Shown here: piece after piece, positions 23,483-34,199 of the stretch
How positions within the stretch are numbered: position 1 is the stretch's first letter
Layout of the letters: each line of letters opens with the position of its first letter
NCBI GenBank assembly: GCA_028023455.1
Contig: JAQFVV010012442.1
Coordinates: forward strand, 2,925,477 to 2,989,476
DNA: 64,000 nucleotides
From: Epiperipatus broadwayi
Lineage: Eukaryota; Onychophora; Udeonychophora; Euonychophora; Peripatidae
Direction: 5' to 3'
Position numbers and translations under genes: made by a program
The notes under the pieces: generated by a model
Database searches by the model: none
The model's input: only the letters and a program-made list of their open reading frames with translations
What the model was told of the DNA's origin: nothing

Positions 23483-25309
23483 ATCCCAGTTCTCAAATTT
23501 AATATTTCAAATATACTGTGTAGGGATTAAATTAATTAATAACCTAGTTTAAGATTATCACCTGTGTCTCAACATATATAAATTTAAGGAGAACAAAGCA
23601 TATTTGTGGGGTAATTACAAATAAAACATTAAAATATGCTTTGAGAATATCTCTATGGCTAGTTCCTAGGATGTATGAGTTATATACATAAATAGTTATA
23701 ATTTATAATTAGAGTTAAGCATGCTACGATTTTAACTAGAGAACGACTGATTTTTAGAATATTAATACCCAAAAATTAATCAGTAAAATAATAATATGAT
23801 CTTGAAACAGTGAGTGAGAAAATAATAATTCAATTATTTATTATATTTATTATAGTGAAGATAAGAAATTATCTTCACAGATCGATAAGCTAAAATTATA
23901 CCCATAAATACTTGTGGTTTCGAGTTATTTGGCATATTAAATACATATAATATTAAAATGATAAAATTATAGAATAAATTGGATAGATTAAAAATAGGCA
24001 TAAAAGACCACAGTAAATTATACATTTAGTTTAAAATAGATTATTAGAGTTTTACATTTTAACAGAGAATTCAATATCACAAATTTTACAATTAGACAAG
24101 AAATAAACATTAATATTTAACAGCTTTCTTTGTAGACTTTTAGAAAAGGTGTTTGGAAAGTTAGGTTTAATAAATAGCTAGCATTTTAAAATAATGATTT
24201 GGAAATCACAGTTTATGAACAGAGATCTGAGAGAAAATTTATCAATTTACCAGACTGTTGTCTTCATTGCAGTTTCTGTGCACTTGGGAGAATAATACGT
24301 TGACACTTTTGGAGATGCTTTAAAATTAATGAGTTTTCCCATGGGCTGCTTTGCTAATGTATGGCATTATGTTTTATCAGACCAAAGTTCTTTTGATCCA
24401 CAGTAAGGAGAAGGGGTGATGCATGTTTGCCTGACTACCCCACCATTTTGAAGATGAAACAAACGTGGGTTCTGTTTACACTCCACTTATTATATATATG
24501 ATTGATTCTTGGCAACAAAACTTTAAGTATTTATACATTCTAACTCTGGCCACCTGTTTATTTTTACAAGCTTGTCCACATTTATTCATTTTAGAAAAGC
24601 ATATTTAATTACTCAAACTAATAGAAAAACCCATTATTTTATTTTAGGAAAAACATTTTTAATTACCACAACTAATTTAGATTTTGTTTTTCTATTTTTT
24701 TTCCCTCAGCAATTTATTGTGTCAATACCATAAAATTCTGTGAATTGTTATTACCATTTTAGATTTATAAAAGCAATTTATGCTATTTTAGGACTATTGT
24801 GTGAACTAATTTAAAACTTCTTTACAAAAATTAAAAGTTGCTTTGATAATTAGTAGAAAACTAATTTTATTACCATACATGCAGAATAACAACAATGGAA
24901 GGAAATGGCTTATATACATATGTAATTTCAGTAATATAACAATAATATTGGCTAAATAATTTAGAATAAAACATTTCTTAAACTAGAAATATTTTAAAAT
25001 GAATACATATCAGTAATATATACATATACTATTAAATTACAGACTTACCATTCACCCACACACATATATATATACGTGATTCCACATATATTGTAATTTA
25101 ATGTTGTTTAAATAGGTATTCTGAGAGGGTTTAAACCTGGCAAAGAGATTGGTGTTGGGGTAAAATATGTGAAACAGGCAGGTGTATAAAACTGACTGTT
25201 TCAATATATACTATGACACTTCAAAAAGTGTTATCTTTAGGGCCTAGAAATACTGGATTATTTATTACATATTGTATAAACTGTTCATATATTATTTTTA
25301 TTTAAAAAA
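23483..25309. other. No gene seen
   Basis: AT-rich. A GC-richer patch at 24290-24480 shows no domain on either strand. A GGTTTAAACC near 25129 faintly recalls a tRNA-type B box but has no matching A box. Confidence 0.5.
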
Positions 25310-25870
25310 TTAAGAATGTTCTGCCATATATAAAAAAGTAAGTGATAAAATTGATAATGTTTTAATAAGAAATAATATTTACATAGTTTATACTGGATGT
25401 GAAAATATTAATGAAGTATTTCCACAATCTAAAGATAAATTTTATTGGGAGTATCATGGTGTATATAATTTTTCATTTGGAGTTTTATATCTATACACTG
25501 AACATATGAATCACAGAAAAAAACAAAAGTAATGAAGAACATAATTTGGTAGTTAATAAAAAAATCTTATTCATTGGCCATTTATTCACACATTGAAACA
25601 ACCAACCATTACATCAATTTTAATAAAATATATATTCTAGCAAAAATTAAACAATATGACAAGAGACTGTTAAGAAAATGTATAGAGATTTTTGAATGGC
25701 CTAATGGCATAAATAAAAAGTTAAATTAAAAAATAACAATATTAGAAAATAAGCTGTTGGTAGATAAAATATTTTTTAAGCTTCTCAACGAATGGAATTT
25801 GTGAATGAGGAGAAAATAACAAAGGCAAAAAAACAACAACAATTTAAAATATCACCACAGATACTGTATT
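25310..25870 (+). pseudogene. Penelope-like element 3' fragment (GIY-YIG), plus strand
   Basis: Translation from about 25350 gives DKIDNVLIRNNIYIVYTG, then VFPQSKDKFYWEYHGVYNFS followed by FGVLYLYTEHMNHR. This is a degenerate GIY (GVY) and YIG (YLY) pair with the following TxxxxR. Later segments resemble YSHIETTNHYINFNK and KQYDKRLLRK of the relative at 20516-21030. The 3' non-coding part (25740-25850, AAGCTTCTCAACGAATGG and GAGGAGAAAATAAC) matches the arms of the palindrome at 10793-11300 but stops before the hammerhead. Confidence 0.7.
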
Positions 25871-25919
25871 ATTTTCATTTTTCATTTGTTAATCTGTTCC
25901 TATATTATTTCATTAGTTG

Positions 25920-27900
25920 TATCTTCTTTATTTTGTCATCATGACAATGTTTTTATATATTTTTATTTCACTTTCAGTCTCACTAAATTTTACTTCTAAC
26001 ATCTTATAAATATATTTATGAATAAGCAAACCAGATAGAAGCATGTTATGAGATTTTAGCTTTGTAAAAATATCTTTCGTATGAAGAATATAAATTTTGG
26101 CATACTTGAACATTTGTTTTGATAGGAATTCTAAATTATCAATTAGACTTCTTATTCTTTTTTCTATGTTTTTCTTCTGAAATTTTGATATAACTTATCA
26201 TATTTCATTGTAATTTTTTTTATTAATTCATTATTTAGCTTAAATGATGATAATAATTGAATAATTTTCTGTATATTCAAAATTCTGTTTTATTTAATTT
26301 TGTGTATAATTCATTTAGTTTTTTATATCATGGTATAAAGGATGACACACTTGAACCCATTATATAATAAATAATTATAAATTGTATGTGTTACATATTC
26401 TGGTATTTTTGTTTTTAAGTAATATTTGTAAACATTATTATCTTCCTCATAGTCATCAATTACAACTTTTACACTAATATTTCATGAAGGATGCATTAAT
26501 TATACAAATGTTTAATTTATGGTTTGTAATAAAATTTAAAAATCAGTGAGTGATGAAAATTTATTACTAACATCAGATAATTTTATACTGCAATTGCTTT
26601 GAAAGGTGTTATATACACAATTGAGATATTCCTCTGGCATCACCATACCTGCATATTGAAGCAAATTGTTTTGAATATTATGTACAACTTTAAGAATATA
26701 TATGCTTTTTGCTATGAAATAAACTGCATTCAAATAATGAAATAGTTTTTGGAAAAAACATAAAAAAAAAAAACAATTACTTAATTTATCTGCAAAGTTA
26801 GTACTTGAATTTTTTTAAATCTGAATTAATATTGAATAACACTGCAAATTTTTGAACTGAACTAATATTATGTTTATATAAAGCAATATAGTGTTTAGCA
26901 AGATAATTTATTATATAAATTTATTTTCTTTTCTTTCTGTGATTGTAATTATATTATTTTTTAGTATATTAATGTAGTCTAAAATTTTATTTACTTTATT
27001 TGGACCACTAATTGTTCTCATATTTAGTGTCATTATTTATAATTTGATATTTATATTTTTTGATGTATATGACTAAACAGTTTGAGATTGTGGATTGCTA
27101 CTGATATTGAAATTGTCTAAGTTCTTATTTATACTATTGTTTTGATTTTACCTCAAAACAGCCTATTTTCCAGTTTATTGTTTGTATTTATGACTTTCTA
27201 CTACAACACACAGCACCTTAATATGAGCTGTTTTATTTAGATTTTTCTGTTTGTTGAATTATTTTATTATTGTTAATAGACTTATCACATACAACTCAGA
27301 TCCATCGAACACTTTGGAACATTGAGATTATTTTGTGCTTCAAAATCAACTTTTTAATTTGTCTTATGTTTAAAAAGATTTTCAACTACCAATAAGTCTT
27401 ACAATTATCATCTCAACATTTGAGAGTCATATGTTTGAGATTCAACTATACTATAAGTGAGCCAATCTATTATTTCTTTTTACATTTTTTGCAACTTTCA
27501 ACATTACAATTGTTATTTGCCACACAGTATTTTGATATCCACTTTGTAATATGGTAAAAACACGACATTTAAAAATATTTTATGAGATATTTATTGTTTT
27601 GATATCACTTTTTCAATTTAAGTATAATTTCCCACCAAATAGATGGAATTTAAAAATAAAAAATAGGAGTCATTTCCTTTCTATTTTTATGATTATCAGC
27701 ACAACTATTTTTTTTGTAGGACAGAATACTTCATTAAAAGTTAAAGATATAAGCAATATTCTTCCACATACCAAAAGTTGGAGATGTTTAGAAACATGTT
27801 AATCTTTGTTAATTCCTTCTGTGTTTTATTACTATCTTCAATAGAAACAAATCTTCTTGTGGGAACAAAGCGATGTGATTTATGTTGTCCATTAAATTAT
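25920..27900 (-). pseudogene. Possible very old LINE or other decayed coding region
   Basis: Several minus-strand frames look more like protein than noise. At 27034-26932, IMTLNMRTISGPNKVNKILD followed by YINILKNNIITITE resembles the first strand and helix of an APE-type LINE endonuclease. Upstream (about 27540-27470), CVANNNCNVESCKKCKKK is Cys-rich and could be part of an ORF1 zinc knuckle. Downstream frames (26733-26536 and 26113-25928) are hydrophilic and helical but unmatched. Many stops separate them. I cannot show that these belong to one element, and no RT motif is visible. Confidence 0.25.
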
Positions 27901-28739
27901 AATTATTAAGTATTCTGTCAGATTTTTTAAGTCAATCTTATCAGAATATGTTCCTCATTACTATAATTTAAAAAAATTATAATGCTAAAAATTGGTGTGC
28001 TAAACGACATACATTGGAAGATTTCTTTTTTCCCCCAATAATCTTTACTTTTATAAACGTTTTTAAAGTATTCTTATAAAAATTTAGATGATCATGAAAA
28101 TTATCATTTAATTATGTACAATTAATGTAATTGCTATTTTTTACTGATTATTTTTTTCTTAGTATTTTTGTTGTTGCTTGAACAAGCTTAATTAAATAAT
28201 TTTCAAGCACTAATAATCGTCAGCAGCATCCTGTTTACTTGTACATTTTTTTCACCCCTTGACTGACAGAGTTTTCTAATTTGAATTATTGTTTATTTCA
28301 GGTAGATTCTTTTTGTATTTCTATGTTAATAACTGTTGTAATGCTATCGAATAATTTCTCAGATTTTTTTCCAGAAAAATTAATTTCACATTTTAGCATA
28401 TTTTGTTAAAAGTTCGTTTACCATTAACTACTTAATCACTAACGCCATTAAAATACTATTTTATTTAATCTAATTTATGTATTTATTTCATTTTATAATC
28501 TGAGCATGACTGATGTGTTGTTGATTGGTGAAGATAAAGCTATGTTAAATTTAATACAATCATTTCTCTAGAGTGACTAATTAATTGTTCCACTTATTAT
28601 TTCCAATTTAGCTTCGTCCACTTTTTGAAATTTAATTTTAAAGATGTTATAATTTATAGATGTATTTAACAGTGTTTTAAAATAATTATTCACAAGATAA
28701 TTTATTTATATATAAAGTTAAACTGTGTTTTAAGTAAAT
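27901..28739. other. No gene seen
   Basis: AT-rich, without recognised coding or repeat structure. Confidence 0.5.
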
Positions 28740-28886
28740 AATATATATATATATAAACAAAAAACAAGTTAAAAACTTGCTAACGCTTGTATTTATGTCA
28801 ACAGATGGCGTTCTACCAAAGACACCGTCAAAAGTATATTTTCACAAACGTCAGAGCACGCATCACTATCTCTAACTTTAATTCCA

Positions 28887-28928
28887 CTCTCAGATGATGT
28901 TTCAAGCTATTTGCTATCGTCAGTGAAA
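28887..28928 (-). ncRNA. Hammerhead motif, copy 1 of the old array (damaged)
   Basis: On the minus strand the core CTGACGA, the stem II segment and GAAA are intact. The stem III/cleavage segment reads CATCATC instead of TCATGATC, and the 3' side of stem I is TGAGAG (one mismatch to CTTTCA). It is probably weakened or inactive. Confidence 0.6.
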
Positions 28929-29284
28929 GACAGGAATTTTAGAAACGAGATCTAAACACAAACTCTGAGCGTTTACGAAACAGTTTCAATTCAGCTTGCA
29001 AGCGTGAATCTTTTAGACACATAATGTCTTCAAACTCAGCATAGCAAGCCAGATAGCTATATGGGTCTGATCTCAGTTCAGCATCACCACATAGTAGAAG
29101 CCTCTGCAATATATATCATTGCTAGAAAAACCTCAAAGGTACATTTATGAAAAACAAAAAACAAGTTAAAAACTTGCTAATGCTTGTATTTATGTCAACA
29201 GATGGTGTTCTACCAAAAACACCATCAAGCGTATATTTTCACAAATGTCAGAGCACACATTCATTATCTCTAACTTTAATTCCA

Positions 29285-29328
29285 CTTTCAGATCATGATT
29301 TCAAGCTATTTGCTATCGTCAGTGAAAG
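29285..29328 (-). ncRNA. Hammerhead ribozyme, copy 2 of the old array (intact core)
   Basis: CTTTCA, CTGACGA, TAGCAAATAGCTT, GAAA, TCATGATC, TGAAAG on the minus strand, identical to the motif in the recent array. Core, stem I, minimal stem III and AUC cleavage site are all present, although the rest of this copy has diverged. Confidence 0.8.
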
Positions 29329-29734
29329 ACAGGAATAAAAAACTAGATCTAAACACAAACTCTGATCTGAAAGTGGAATTAAGGTTAGAGATAGTGAATA
29401 CTCACTCTGATGTTTATGTAAACAGAAAACTACGCTTGACGGTGTTTTTGGTAGAATGCCATCTGTTATCATAAATACAAGCATTAGCAAGTATTTTAAC
29501 TTGTTTTTTGTTTTTCATAAATGTACGTTTGAGGTCTTTCTTGCAATGATGTATATTGCAGAGGCTTCTAGTATGTGGTGATGCTGAACTGAGATCAGAC
29601 CCATGTAGCTATCTGGCTTGCTATGCTGAGTTTGAAGACATTAACGTGTCTAAAAGATTCACGCTTGCAAGCTGAATAGAAACTGTTTCATAGATGCTCA
29701 GAGTTTGTGTTTAGATCTATTTTCTTATTCCTGG

Positions 29735-29778
29735 CTTTCACTGACGATAGCAAATAGCTTGAAATCATGATCTGAAAG
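29735..29778 (+). ncRNA. Hammerhead ribozyme in the inverted copy (plus strand, intact core)
   Basis: The same motif, here on the plus strand because this copy is inverted. The region just upstream differs (CCTGG instead of CCTGT), but all core bases and the 6-bp stem I are kept. Confidence 0.8.
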
Positions 29779-29875
29779 TGGAATTAAGGTTTGAGATAGT
29801 GAATACTTGCTCTGACATTTAGGTAAACAGAAAACTACGCTTGACGGTGTTTTTGGTAGAACGCCATCTGTTATC

Positions 29876-29901
29876 ATATATATATATATATATATATATA
29901 T
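29876..29901. repeat. (TA)n microsatellite
   Basis: About 13 TA units closing the satellite array on its right side. Confidence 0.9.
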
Positions 29902-29930
29902 TGTAATGGATGTTTAAGACACCATTACAA
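29901..29930. repeat. Short hairpin TTGTAATGG/CCATTACAA
   Basis: A perfect 9-bp inverted repeat with a 12-base loop, directly after the TA run. TGTAA...TTACA ends are also common at LTR termini, but no matching second terminus was found, so no LTR is called. Confidence 0.5.
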
Positions 29931-30410
29931 AAAATATAGTTTTATAGGGGTGAAGAAAATAAAATAAATTTTAATATAAGGTTTCGTTTGTAAAACTTGA
30001 TTAAAATTTTTTTTTAATGCTTGTACAAATATATATGTATGTGCGTGGAAATTATATTTTAATACCACAGTTATATTTGGTTTTTAATTTTAATTTTGAA
30101 AAAAAAAAAAGAAAACTAAGATTATTTTTTTTTATTAAATTTATGTAAAAGTAAAGTGTACAAATAGATTGCTTTTCAGATTTGGGGATTTAGATTGATA
30201 AGGCTAATTAAAAAGAAAGAAAAGAAAAAGAAAATAATTTTCATTAGTTAATTCCTAGATCTGTAAAGGGCAATTTATTTTGTTAATTAGATAACTATTG
30301 TTATCTAGATCGAGAATTTTTAAATTATAATTAAAAAGAAAAAGTTTGGTAATTGGCTTAAGAGATATGATTTAGACATAACAGGCTGAATCAGGTCATT
30401 GGATTATCTT
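29931..30410. other. No gene seen
   Basis: A/T homopolymer-rich sequence without recognised features. Confidence 0.5.
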
Positions 30411-30413
30411 GGA

Positions 30414-30650
30414 CTAGCTTTCAATACTGGCATCAGCTAGAATACTTGCACCAGTGCAAAGAGACAGACACCAACTCTGACAGGAGAATTGCACAACTAT
30501 TCCTGCCAAAAATACTTGGAAAGAACAATTCCTGCATATTCTGAAAGCTGATCCAGAAATTATTTTACCTAGAATGAAAATTAAACCTACAGCAAGAATA
30601 TTTTTTTTACCATGATGTGCTAAGCTTCTCGCCAGGACAGGTTCAGACAT
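30414..30650 (-). pseudogene. Possible processed pseudogene, weakly COX6C-like N-terminus
   Basis: The minus-strand frame starts MSEPVLARSLAHHGKKNILA, then VGLIFILGK, a basic segment followed by one hydrophobic helix. It recalls the start of cytochrome c oxidase subunit 6C, a ~75-aa inner-membrane protein. The second half (SFQVFLAGIVVQFSCQSWC...) does not keep the expected charged tail, suggesting a frameshifted or unrelated sequence. An AATAAA lies about 140 bases past the stop, without a clear poly-A tail. The resemblance was judged from memory over about 25 residues; chance or a different small gene is quite possible. Confidence 0.22.
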
Positions 30651-31817
30651 CCTGTGTCTCCATTAACTGCCTATAATGCCATAAGAACCAGCTCCAAAGA
30701 AACCACTAACCAACTCGCCCAAGCCTACCATCAGTGAATCCTGAGTAACAGACTATACTTAAGAAGTCTAGTGCACTAGTGTTTAACTAAATTATTAAGG
30801 TACCTTATGCTCCACAATTTAAATAATTTTGTTGTCTTAGATTTGTTTTCTTTTTAAAATATAAATGTTTTTTTCAAGTTGTATATTATATAATTCGTTT
30901 TCTGTGTGCTTGATAATTCTTTTTTTTTCTTTTAACGAGTGCTAGTTTCAAACCTATTACTGCCGTCCTATTTAAGTTTTTGTAAGTAAGATAGTAGCTT
31001 ATTTTAATCTCACATTCCTTGTCATTACAGAGCACAGTCTGGATATTACAGACTAATTTAATTTGCTTTTGGCTTGTGACCCATTTTTATTAGCCGTACT
31101 TATTTCGTGACCTTAATTATTAGTAATAGACGATAACAAAATATAATAGTCTTTAGTTTTATTTCTTAAAGCTTTCAATTCATTTATTAGGGGCACGTAT
31201 GATCGTTTTAACCCTTTCTATAGGAAGATTGTGAGCTCCTAGCCTGTCTCACTCAGAGGGAGGTCAATCGATTGAAAGTAATAACTTTCAACACTCTCTT
31301 ATTATTATTAATGTTTTGGAAGCTACCTTCGCATTTCTTCTGTTTCGACATAAATCTCTTTTCCTAACTATGAGTTATAAGCAGGAAGCTAACCTCCATT
31401 GTCTGGCATGAGATCACTGTATACTTACTAATACTTCTGCTACTGCCAGTATTTTGCACTCTTTCACGCACAGGAAATCACTCTCAAAGCCATATAAATA
31501 TTTTAGTTCAGTTTTGACGAATGTACGTGTAGTACATATTTTAAGTGTGCTTTAAAGATTATTATTTAGATTTATGTTTATTTAATCATACTTTTAATAA
31601 AATTATTTATTTATTCATTTATTTAGTTGATTTTGTTTTCTGTTGCTACCTGTCCAACTCACTGAACAAAACATAGATCCCATTTGCTTGATTGAGCTAG
31701 TCCGGCACATTTGATTTGCATATTCTGTAACCCCTTAAAAATAAATGTCTAGTTCCAAATTTCAGACTAGTGGTGCCCTGGCAGTCAGTATATGTGAGTC
31801 TAAAGCTTTTGTCCGGT
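30651..31817. other. Unassigned sequence of more balanced base composition
   Basis: The stretches 30650-30790 and 31190-31480 are less AT-rich than most of the window, with phrases such as GGGCACGTATGATCG and CTCACTCAGAGGGAGG. No protein domain, tRNA or terminal repeat could be assigned. It lies between TA runs at 29876 and 31818 and could be an unrecognised insertion. Confidence 0.4.
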
Positions 31818-31842
31818 ATAATATATATATATATATATATAT
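31818..31842. repeat. (TA)n microsatellite
   Basis: About 12 TA units. Confidence 0.9.
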
Positions 31843-32115
31843 GATTGTAATATTAAGTATGGAAAGATCTTAAATTGTAAATAAACAATTATGTCTAATT
31901 TTAAATAAATAAAAGATTATACAACAGAATTTTAATAAAGATTTGTTTGTCACTCATTAGACTAGTGATTATCTATTTAATAAATAATATTTCTATAATG
32001 CAATTTTCACCATACCAGTTTCAAGCAAGAAACCAGTATCTACCATGTTTCAGAGTGAAGTAGTGAAAATTAAAGTACAAAAATATTATTCATTAAGTGA
32101 GTAATCTCTAGGCTG

Positions 32116-32117
<2 letters not shown>

Positions 32118-32160
<43 letters not shown>
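32118..32160. repeat. (TA)n microsatellite
   Basis: About 21 TA units immediately left of the palindrome at 32167-32250. Confidence 0.95.
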
Positions 32161-32163
<3 letters not shown>

Positions 32164-32166
32164 CCT

Positions 32167-32187
32167 ATTTGATCAATTAATTTATGT

Positions 32188-32229
<42 letters not shown>

Positions 32230-32250
32230 ACATAAATTAATTGATCAAAT
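32167..32250. repeat. Perfect palindrome with a (TA)n core
   Basis: The arms, ATTTGATCAATTAATTTATG plus TTACTA and the exact complement, are at least 26 bp without mismatch, around about 30 bp of TA. Perfect arms indicate a young structure or one maintained by gene conversion. Confidence 0.93.
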
Positions 32251-32755
32251 GATCCATTGTAAAATAAATAGATTCAATTGTAACTTAAATAAAGGTAGAA
32301 AAGATTCAAATATAAATATTACCATACCTGAGTAGTATATAAGCTATTGAACAAATATATTAAAACATCATTGGATTGAATGAAACATACTCCTGGATAG
32401 TAGCTATAATATTCAATAAATATTAAAATGATGAATAGGAATAAATTAAACATATTTCTATAATTAGATTTCTAAAGATATCATAATATCAATAATTAGA
32501 GACGATAATTTAAGGTGTCTGGCCTATTTCAAATCCTGGTTAGGCAGGCATTGTATCATCAATAAACAAGTAGATCAAACTATAAGCAATTATTATTCAG
32601 AACAAACTATTATAACTCAGGTATATGGAAATCAAGTGAGTGAGTACACTGGTAACTCAATCAAATATCTCTCAATATATCCAACAGTAGATTTTACTCA
32701 CTCTTATCTCTTGGTTGGATCTCAAGTGCATATCTACATGAACAACAAGTGAATA

Positions 32756-32850
32756 TGGTCTATCATGGCGCCACTAGGTTAGCTGGACCTAGACAAAGTT
32801 ATATCTATAACTTTTTCACATGTACTGGGTTTGAATCCCTTTTCGGTACT
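32756..32850 (+). mobile_element. Possible tRNA-derived SINE remnant
   Basis: TGGCGCCACTAGGTTAGC near 32765 resembles a tRNA A box region. GGGTTTGAATCCC near 32827 is a good B box flanked by the T-arm-like palindrome. Spacing is about 60 bp, longer than in most tRNA genes, and no acceptor stem or anticodon arm can be drawn, so this is not called a tRNA gene. The 3' end of the candidate was not found. Confidence 0.35.
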
Positions 32851-32859
32851 TTATTTCTA

Positions 32860-34195
32860 ATAAAAATGGAACATTTTGCTTTTAGACCCATATCACTGTA
32901 TGCAATAAATTTAGGTAAACATAAAACATCTTTAAACTAAAGTGGAGTGAATAAAATTCATTAGACAGAAATCATTTTTTAGACTTTAACATAATAAATG
33001 TGTTTCAATATTTTTCTTTACACTTTTACTAGCTCAGATTATATTATTAATTGAGGATGGAAATTCACTCATCCTAGCTTGATACAGATGATGGGATGAT
33101 GGTTATAATATTATTCACAAATTTCAACTAAATACCATGAAATCACTATTTATTTATGGCCTTTAAACATTTAACTAGCTCATTAATTAAAACCTTGATG
33201 ATGACGATGTTGATAATGATAACAATAATGGTTAACCACAGTTTAGGACTAAGCCTAATCATAAACCTAATTTTTATAAAGAAATTCATAATTATTGCTT
33301 AATTTTAGTATATCTAATTGGAACTTAAATAGCTAATATTCACCTTGATGATAAATGATCACACTTAATAAAGACTACTCTTAATGAAATATATACGTCT
33401 CATTTAATAAAACAAATTCACATTTATTACTGCATTTCTAATATATACATAAAAATTTCTATATCTACATGAAAATTTATAGTAACAATAACAACAATAA
33501 TCATAATCGACTGTTTTAAAATCATAATATTAATTTTAAATTCTTCCCCTTTTCTAGAAACTGGAATAGTAAATTGGATGTCACATTGACCATGATTTAT
33601 ACTCCACAAGAAAATATCTAAAAAAAAAACAAATAAACATTCTTTTTTTTCTCTCTCTCTTTTCTCTTTTGCACACATACCTTTACAATCTAACATGTAA
33701 AGTAAAATGATAAAAAAAAATATTAGTAGAAGTGAAAGAAAAAGATTTCCAGAACAAGTTTTAAATTATTTTTCTCCCACTACCTTCTACCCTCTAAAAT
33801 GCTATACTTTAACTTAAAACACAATACTCTAATATTCTTAATATTGCCTATTGTTTTACAATCACACACAATTACATATATGCAACAAGTATTATATTAT
33901 TATGTATGTGCATGTTTTATCCCCATAATAACAAAAAAATATTATTTTAAACAAAATAACAATAACAAAAAAATAAGTTACATATTGATAACATTTCATA
34001 ACTTTAAGTTAATAGACAATCATAATTTTAGTACATATAAAATTGTTAATGAAGCTTATGTTTATCGTTATTAAGAAATTCTGGGTTTCAATTGATCTTG
34101 GTTGTTTTAAAAGTTCTTTAAACAAAAATATACCACTCTGTTGCCAAAATTTTATTAAGTCTCTGATATTATAAAGAAAATATATATAAAAAAAT
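32860..34195. other. No gene seen
   Basis: AT-rich. A short CT tract at 33651-33670 is the only low-complexity feature. The frames at 33427-33696 and 33799-34074 show no family resemblance. Confidence 0.5.
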
Positions 34196-34199
34196 TATA

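Larger units (their letters stand above)
28752..29875. repeat. Older array of the ~400-bp hammerhead satellite, head to head
   Basis: Copy 1 (28752-29146) and a truncated copy 2 (29147-29365) run forward. From about 29363 the same repeat runs inverted: a partial copy to about 29515, then a second copy to 29875, cut off at the TA run. The sequence clearly matches the unit of the array at 60199-63842 (GCTTGTATTTATGTC, CAGATGGCGTT, GCTATTTGCTATCGTCAGTG, CAGCATCACCACATAG) but is much more diverged between copies. It therefore looks like an older, inactive locus. (TA)n flanks both sides. ORFs at 29147-29338 and 29293-29490 are this repeat read on both strands. Confidence 0.95.

Noticed and set aside
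25120-25150. GGTTTAAACC as a tRNA-type B box (also near 35610)
   Set aside because: No A box, no cloverleaf, and the words are palindromic AT-rich sequence that can arise by chance.
29147-29490. Overlapping ORFs on both strands with the same words (LLMLVFMSTDG, SLSLTLIPLSD)
   Set aside because: They are the satellite repeat read in its two orientations. The newer, cleaner array at 60.2 kb has no corresponding long ORF, so no protein is supported.
29901-31817. TGTAATGG...CCATTACA at the left of an unassigned block between two TA runs, suggesting an LTR or other element
   Set aside because: The motif is a self-contained hairpin, and its partner was not found near 31817. Boundaries cannot be defined.
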